Origin: Defluviicoccus sp046348835
GTDB lineage: Bacteria; Pseudomonadota; Alphaproteobacteria; Rhodospirillales; Defluviicoccaceae
Direction of reading: 5' to 3'
DNA: 64,000 nt
NCBI GenBank assembly: GCA_046348835.1
Contig: JAXMDM010000003.1
Span: 434,001-498,000, forward strand
Below are positions 63,154-64,000 of this stretch, piece by piece (positions within the stretch are counted from its first letter, which is position 1; each line of letters opens with the position of its first letter). The position numbers and the translations under genes are program-made. The notes under the pieces were generated by a model. That model had not been told where the DNA came from. It saw nothing but the letters and a program-made list of their open reading frames with translations, and did no database searches.

Positions 63154-64000
63154 CTACTCCACCGCCATCGCCGCCGCCGCTCCCGCCCATGAGGCGAAGT
63201 CGCGGCGGGCGCGGCTGACGAGGGCCTGCTTCCGCTCCGTCTTGCCCTGCCGGCGTTTGCCGGGTTCCGGGGGGGCCGAGTCCGGCGGTGGGAACAAGCC
63301 GAAGTTTACGTTCATCGGCTGGAAGGTGGCTGCGAGCGCGCCACCGGTGATATGGCCGAGGAGAGCGCCGATCGCCGTCGTCGACGGCGGAAGGGACGGG
63401 GATAGGTCCAGGCATTCCGCCGCGGCGAAGCGGCCGGCCAGCAAGCCGACGGCGGCGCTCTCCACATACCCTTCGCAGCCGGTCATCTGTCCCGCCAGCC
63501 GCACGTTCGGTCGCGCCCGCAGGCGTAATGACGGGTCGAGCAGGCGCGGGCTGTTGACGAACAGGTTGCGGTGGATGCCGCCGAGGCGGGCGAACTCCGC
63601 CCGCTCCAGCCCCGGAATCATGCGGAAAATGCGCGCCTGCTCGCCGTGCCTGAGCTTGGTCTGGAACCCGACGATGTTGTAGAGGGTGCCGAGGGCGTTG
63701 TCCTGGCGCAGCTGCACCACGGCGTGGGGGCGTGCGCCGGTCCGGGGATCGGTGAGGCCGACCGGTTTCATCGGACCGAAGCGCAGCGTCTCCGGTCCCC
63801 GCGCCGCCATCACTTCGATCGGCAGGCACCCCTCGAAGTAAGGGGTATCGCGTTCCCAGTCGCGGAAGGGCATCGTCTCGCCGCCGTCGAGCGCGGCGAT
63901 GAACCCCTCGTACTCCCTGCGGTCGAGCGGACAGTTGATGTAGTCGCTGCCGTCGCCCTTGTCGTAGCGGGACTGCCGCCACGCTTTCTCCATGTCGATC
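63154..64000 (-). CDS. trmFO: tRNA methyltransferase TrmFO, C-terminal part (5' end outside window)
   Basis: TrmFO uses methylene-THF and FADH2 to make 5-methyluridine at position 54 of tRNA. The visible C-terminal ~280 residues contain the motifs DYINCPLDRREYEGF, YFEGCLPIEVMA with a catalytic cysteine, LRFGPMKPVGL, and GCEGYVESAA with the second cysteine. The N-terminal FAD Rossmann part lies beyond base 64000. The frame stays open to the window edge, so the ATG at 63993 is internal. Confidence 0.95.
   Translation of the reverse strand, partial: IDMEKAWRQSRYDKGDGSDYINCPLDRREYEGFIAALDGGETMPFRDWERDTPYFEGCLPIEVMAARGPETLRFGPMKPVGLTDPRTGARPHAVVQLRQDNALGTLYNIVGFQTKLRHGEQARIFRMIPGLERAEFARLGGIHRNLFVNSPRLLDPSLRLRARPNVRLAGQMTGCEGYVESAAVGLLAGRFAAAECLDLSPSLPPSTTAIGALLGHITGGALAATFQPMNVNFGLFPPPDSAPPEPGKRRQGKTERKQALVSRARRDFASWAGAAAAMAVE

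Overview
The window is a GC-rich, gene-dense chromosomal segment of an alphaproteobacterium, most likely Rhodospirillales-like. The evidence is the hfq-hflX pair, a DUF1013/TrcR regulator, a DUF465 protein, a cysteine-free L31, the ruvCAB-ybgC-tolQRAB-pal-cpoB-tilS-ftsH-folP-glmM order, yajC-secD-secF, and a 6S-like RNA slot between zapA and the 5-formyl-THF cyclo-ligase. The order-level placement is inference from family content. No tRNA, rRNA, insertion sequence, prophage or CRISPR array was recognised.

Layout. 1-9.0 kb: hfq (cut by the window edge), hflX, an inositol-phosphatase-like enzyme, a 3-hydroxyisobutyrate-dehydrogenase-like enzyme, then a molybdo-hydroxylase module: two XdhC-type proteins, a molybdopterin-binding/MobA-like fusion, CoxM, CoxS and CoxG, with no catalytic CoxL. 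9.1-13.7 kb: ahpC-ahpD, a first ftsH, and convergent genes for cytochrome b561 and cytochrome c'. 13.9-22.9 kb: LOG-family protein, CBS-domain transporter, icd, oadG-oadB without the alpha subunit, OsmC, MscS channel, rpmB, ygfZ and a DUF465 protein. 23-27.4 kb: prpE, a DUF3775 protein, trcR, a predicted anti-Shine-Dalgarno small RNA with its own promoter and terminator, and rpmE.

27.4-36.5 kb is a minus-strand run: MFS transporter, a MotB-like/MotA-like/OmpA-like envelope motor cluster, suhB, efp, a RelB-like antitoxin with a frameshifted RelE toxin, thiE, class I fba and gap. 36.7-39.9 kb: a small coiled-coil protein, zapA, the 6S region, 5-FCL, ymdB and yebC. 39.9-53.9 kb: the tightly overlapping ruvCAB-tol-pal-tilS-ftsH-folP-glmM run, which combines Holliday-junction processing, the envelope-constriction machine, tRNA modification, membrane proteolysis, folate and cell-wall precursor synthesis. 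54.1-64 kb: a low-GC orphan gene, thiD, a DUF815 ATPase, yajC-secDF, an NDUFAF3-like protein, sodB, an NDUFAF6-like protein, an ankyrin protein, a secreted hypothetical and trmFO (cut by the window edge).

Most unusual: (i) the sRNA with a CCTCCTCCC motif; (ii) the three-gene MotA/MotB/OmpA-like system; (iii) two ftsH genes that share a nearly identical ~0.9 kb core but have diverged ends, as expected from gene conversion; (iv) orphan subunits of two multi-subunit enzymes (coxMS without coxL, oadGB without oadA); (v) a relE broken by one base in an A-run.
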